From: Flavobacteriia bacterium
Lineage (GTDB): Bacteria; Bacteroidota; Bacteroidia; Flavobacteriales; Flavobacteriaceae
Length of the DNA: 64,000 bases
NCBI GenBank assembly: GCA_004293165.1
Contig: RDYL01000002.1
Location: forward strand, 558,001-622,000
Direction: 5' to 3'
Positions 63,269-64,000 of this stretch are shown one piece after another. The stretch's first letter is position 1; each line of letters begins with the position of its first letter. The notes beneath the pieces were generated by a model. That model was not told the DNA's origin. It saw only the letters and a list, made by a program, of their open reading frames with translations, and made no database searches. Made by a program: the position numbers and the translations under genes.

Positions 63269-64000
63269 TTACAATTCTAACGCTTTTTTCACATTTCCGC
63301 CCATTAATAATTCTGCTGGATTTTCTAATGCTTCTTTCACTGCTACTAAGAACCCAACTGACTCACGTCCGTCGATGATTCTGTGGTCGTATGATAAGGC
63401 AACGTACATAACTGGCGCAATTACGATTTGACCGTTTTTAACGATAGCTCTTTCTACCACATTGTGCATTCCTAAAATACCAGATTGTGGAGGATTTATA
63501 ATTGGTGTTGATAACATACTTCCGAAAACACCACCATTTGAAATTGTGAATGTTCCACCTGTCATTTCATCGACTGTAATTTGTCCATCACGAGCTCTGA
63601 TCGCTAATCTTTTGATTTCTGCTTCAACTCCTCTGAAAGATAATGTTTCTGCATTTCTCATAACAGGAACCATTAATCCTTTTGGACCTGAAACCGCTAC
63701 CGAAATATCACAGAAGTCATAAGAAATTTTCTCTTGACCATCAATCATTGAATTTACATCTGGGTATAATTGCAAAGCACGAGTTACCGCTTTTGTAAAG
63801 AACGACATAAAGCCTAATCCTAAACCATGTTTAGCTTTGAATTCTTCTTTGTATTGATCACGTAAAGCGTAAATAGCCGTCATGTCCACTTCATTGAAAG
63901 TAGTTAACATGGCTGTTTCGTTTTTAGCAGATACTAAACGTTCAGCTACTTTTCTACGTAACATAGAAAGTTTTGTTCTTTCTGAACCACGGTTTCCACC
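63269..64000 (-). CDS. sucB: Dihydrolipoyllysine succinyltransferase, E2 of 2-oxoglutarate dehydrogenase (3' part)
   Basis: The frame is open to the window edge, so the N-terminal lipoyl and peripheral-subunit-binding domains lie outside. Visible are about 243 residues of the acyltransferase domain: [15 protein letters not shown], the FNEVDM segment, [31 protein letters not shown] and the catalytic [11 protein letters not shown]. The TFNEVDM and GRES features favour succinyltransferase over acetyltransferase. The 231-residue ATG frame starting at 63964 is internal. It completes the 2-oxoglutarate to succinyl-CoA step of the citric acid cycle. Confidence 0.93.
   Translation of the reverse strand, partial: GGNRGSERTKLSMLRRKVAERLVSAKNETAMLTTFNEVDMTAIYALRDQYKEEFKAKHGLGLGFMSFFTKAVTRALQLYPDVNSMIDGQEKISYDFCDISVAVSGPKGLMVPVMRNAETLSFRGVEAEIKRLAIRARDGQITVDEMTGGTFTISNGGVFGSMLSTPIINPPQSGILGMHNVVERAIVKNGQIVIAPVMYVALSYDHRIIDGRESVGFLVAVKEALENPAELLMGGNVKKALEL

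Overview
The window looks like chromosome from a flavobacterium, probably Flavobacterium or a close relative (phylum Bacteroidota). The evidence is the AT-rich DNA, promoters of the Bacteroidota type (TTG, about 19 bases, then TAnnTTTG), four secreted proteins ending in type IX secretion (T9SS, Por) C-terminal sorting domains, many Bacteroidota-specific DUF families (DUF4270, DUF4271, DUF4286, DUF4292, DUF4296) and a bifunctional OlsF-type lipid acyltransferase. No rRNA, CRISPR array, prophage, transposase gene or replication origin was recognised. Genes are packed closely and no gene-free stretch exceeds 300 bases.

Layout. 1-7.4 kb: a GNAT enzyme cut by the window edge, a small lipoprotein, then a plus-strand cell-envelope run (flippase, dut, sugar nucleotidyltransferase, TPR protein, DUF4292 lipoprotein, EnvC-like factor). 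7.4-10.9 kb: a 2-hydroxyacid dehydrogenase and a compact operon of small membrane proteins with an M48 protease (TM2, DUF2752, DUF4870-like, M48, RDD). 10.9-24.9 kb: olsF, xth, an OmpA-like lipoprotein, an aldo/keto reductase, a secreted sugar dehydrogenase, a DUF4139 protein, mgtE, rsmA, DUF4286, a TPR lipoprotein-like protein and serS. 25-33 kb: a T9SS M1 peptidase, rseP, two identical tRNA-Asn genes, a 2OG oxygenase, an aldehyde dehydrogenase, a DUF559 nuclease cassette bounded by inverted repeats, an NTF2-like lipoprotein and threonine dehydrogenase. 33-38.5 kb: lipoprotein, mfd, a TPR protein and a DUF2975/HTH pair. 38.5-49.8 kb: the minus-strand radA-esterase-flippase-like-panD-panC run, divergent from a glycogen-synthase-like protein, DUF4270 and glmS, then atpDC. 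49.8-64 kb: a MocR regulator divergent from a TonB receptor, hemD-DUF4271, glycosyltransferase-pyrC-DUF4296, an epimerase, tyrS, a LuxE-like protein, two T9SS proteins and the 3' part of a 2-oxoglutarate dehydrogenase E2 gene.

Most of the window is core metabolism, envelope and information processing in conserved flavobacterial order. The accessory material is intergenic. The best candidate for an undescribed system is the 525-base cassette at 30778-31302: a DUF559 (Vsr-like) nuclease gene tightly enclosed by 38-base inverted repeats that each fold into hairpins, an arrangement resembling REP/RAYT elements. A second candidate is the structured non-coding element at 29324-29432. A third is a set of word-like intergenic repeats (at about 2.9, 13.7, 14.8, 21.6, 49.4 and 58.3 kb). 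Several proteins also carry altered key residues (MocR regulator, esterase-like protein, EnvC-like factor, glycogen-synthase-like protein, dihydroorotase).
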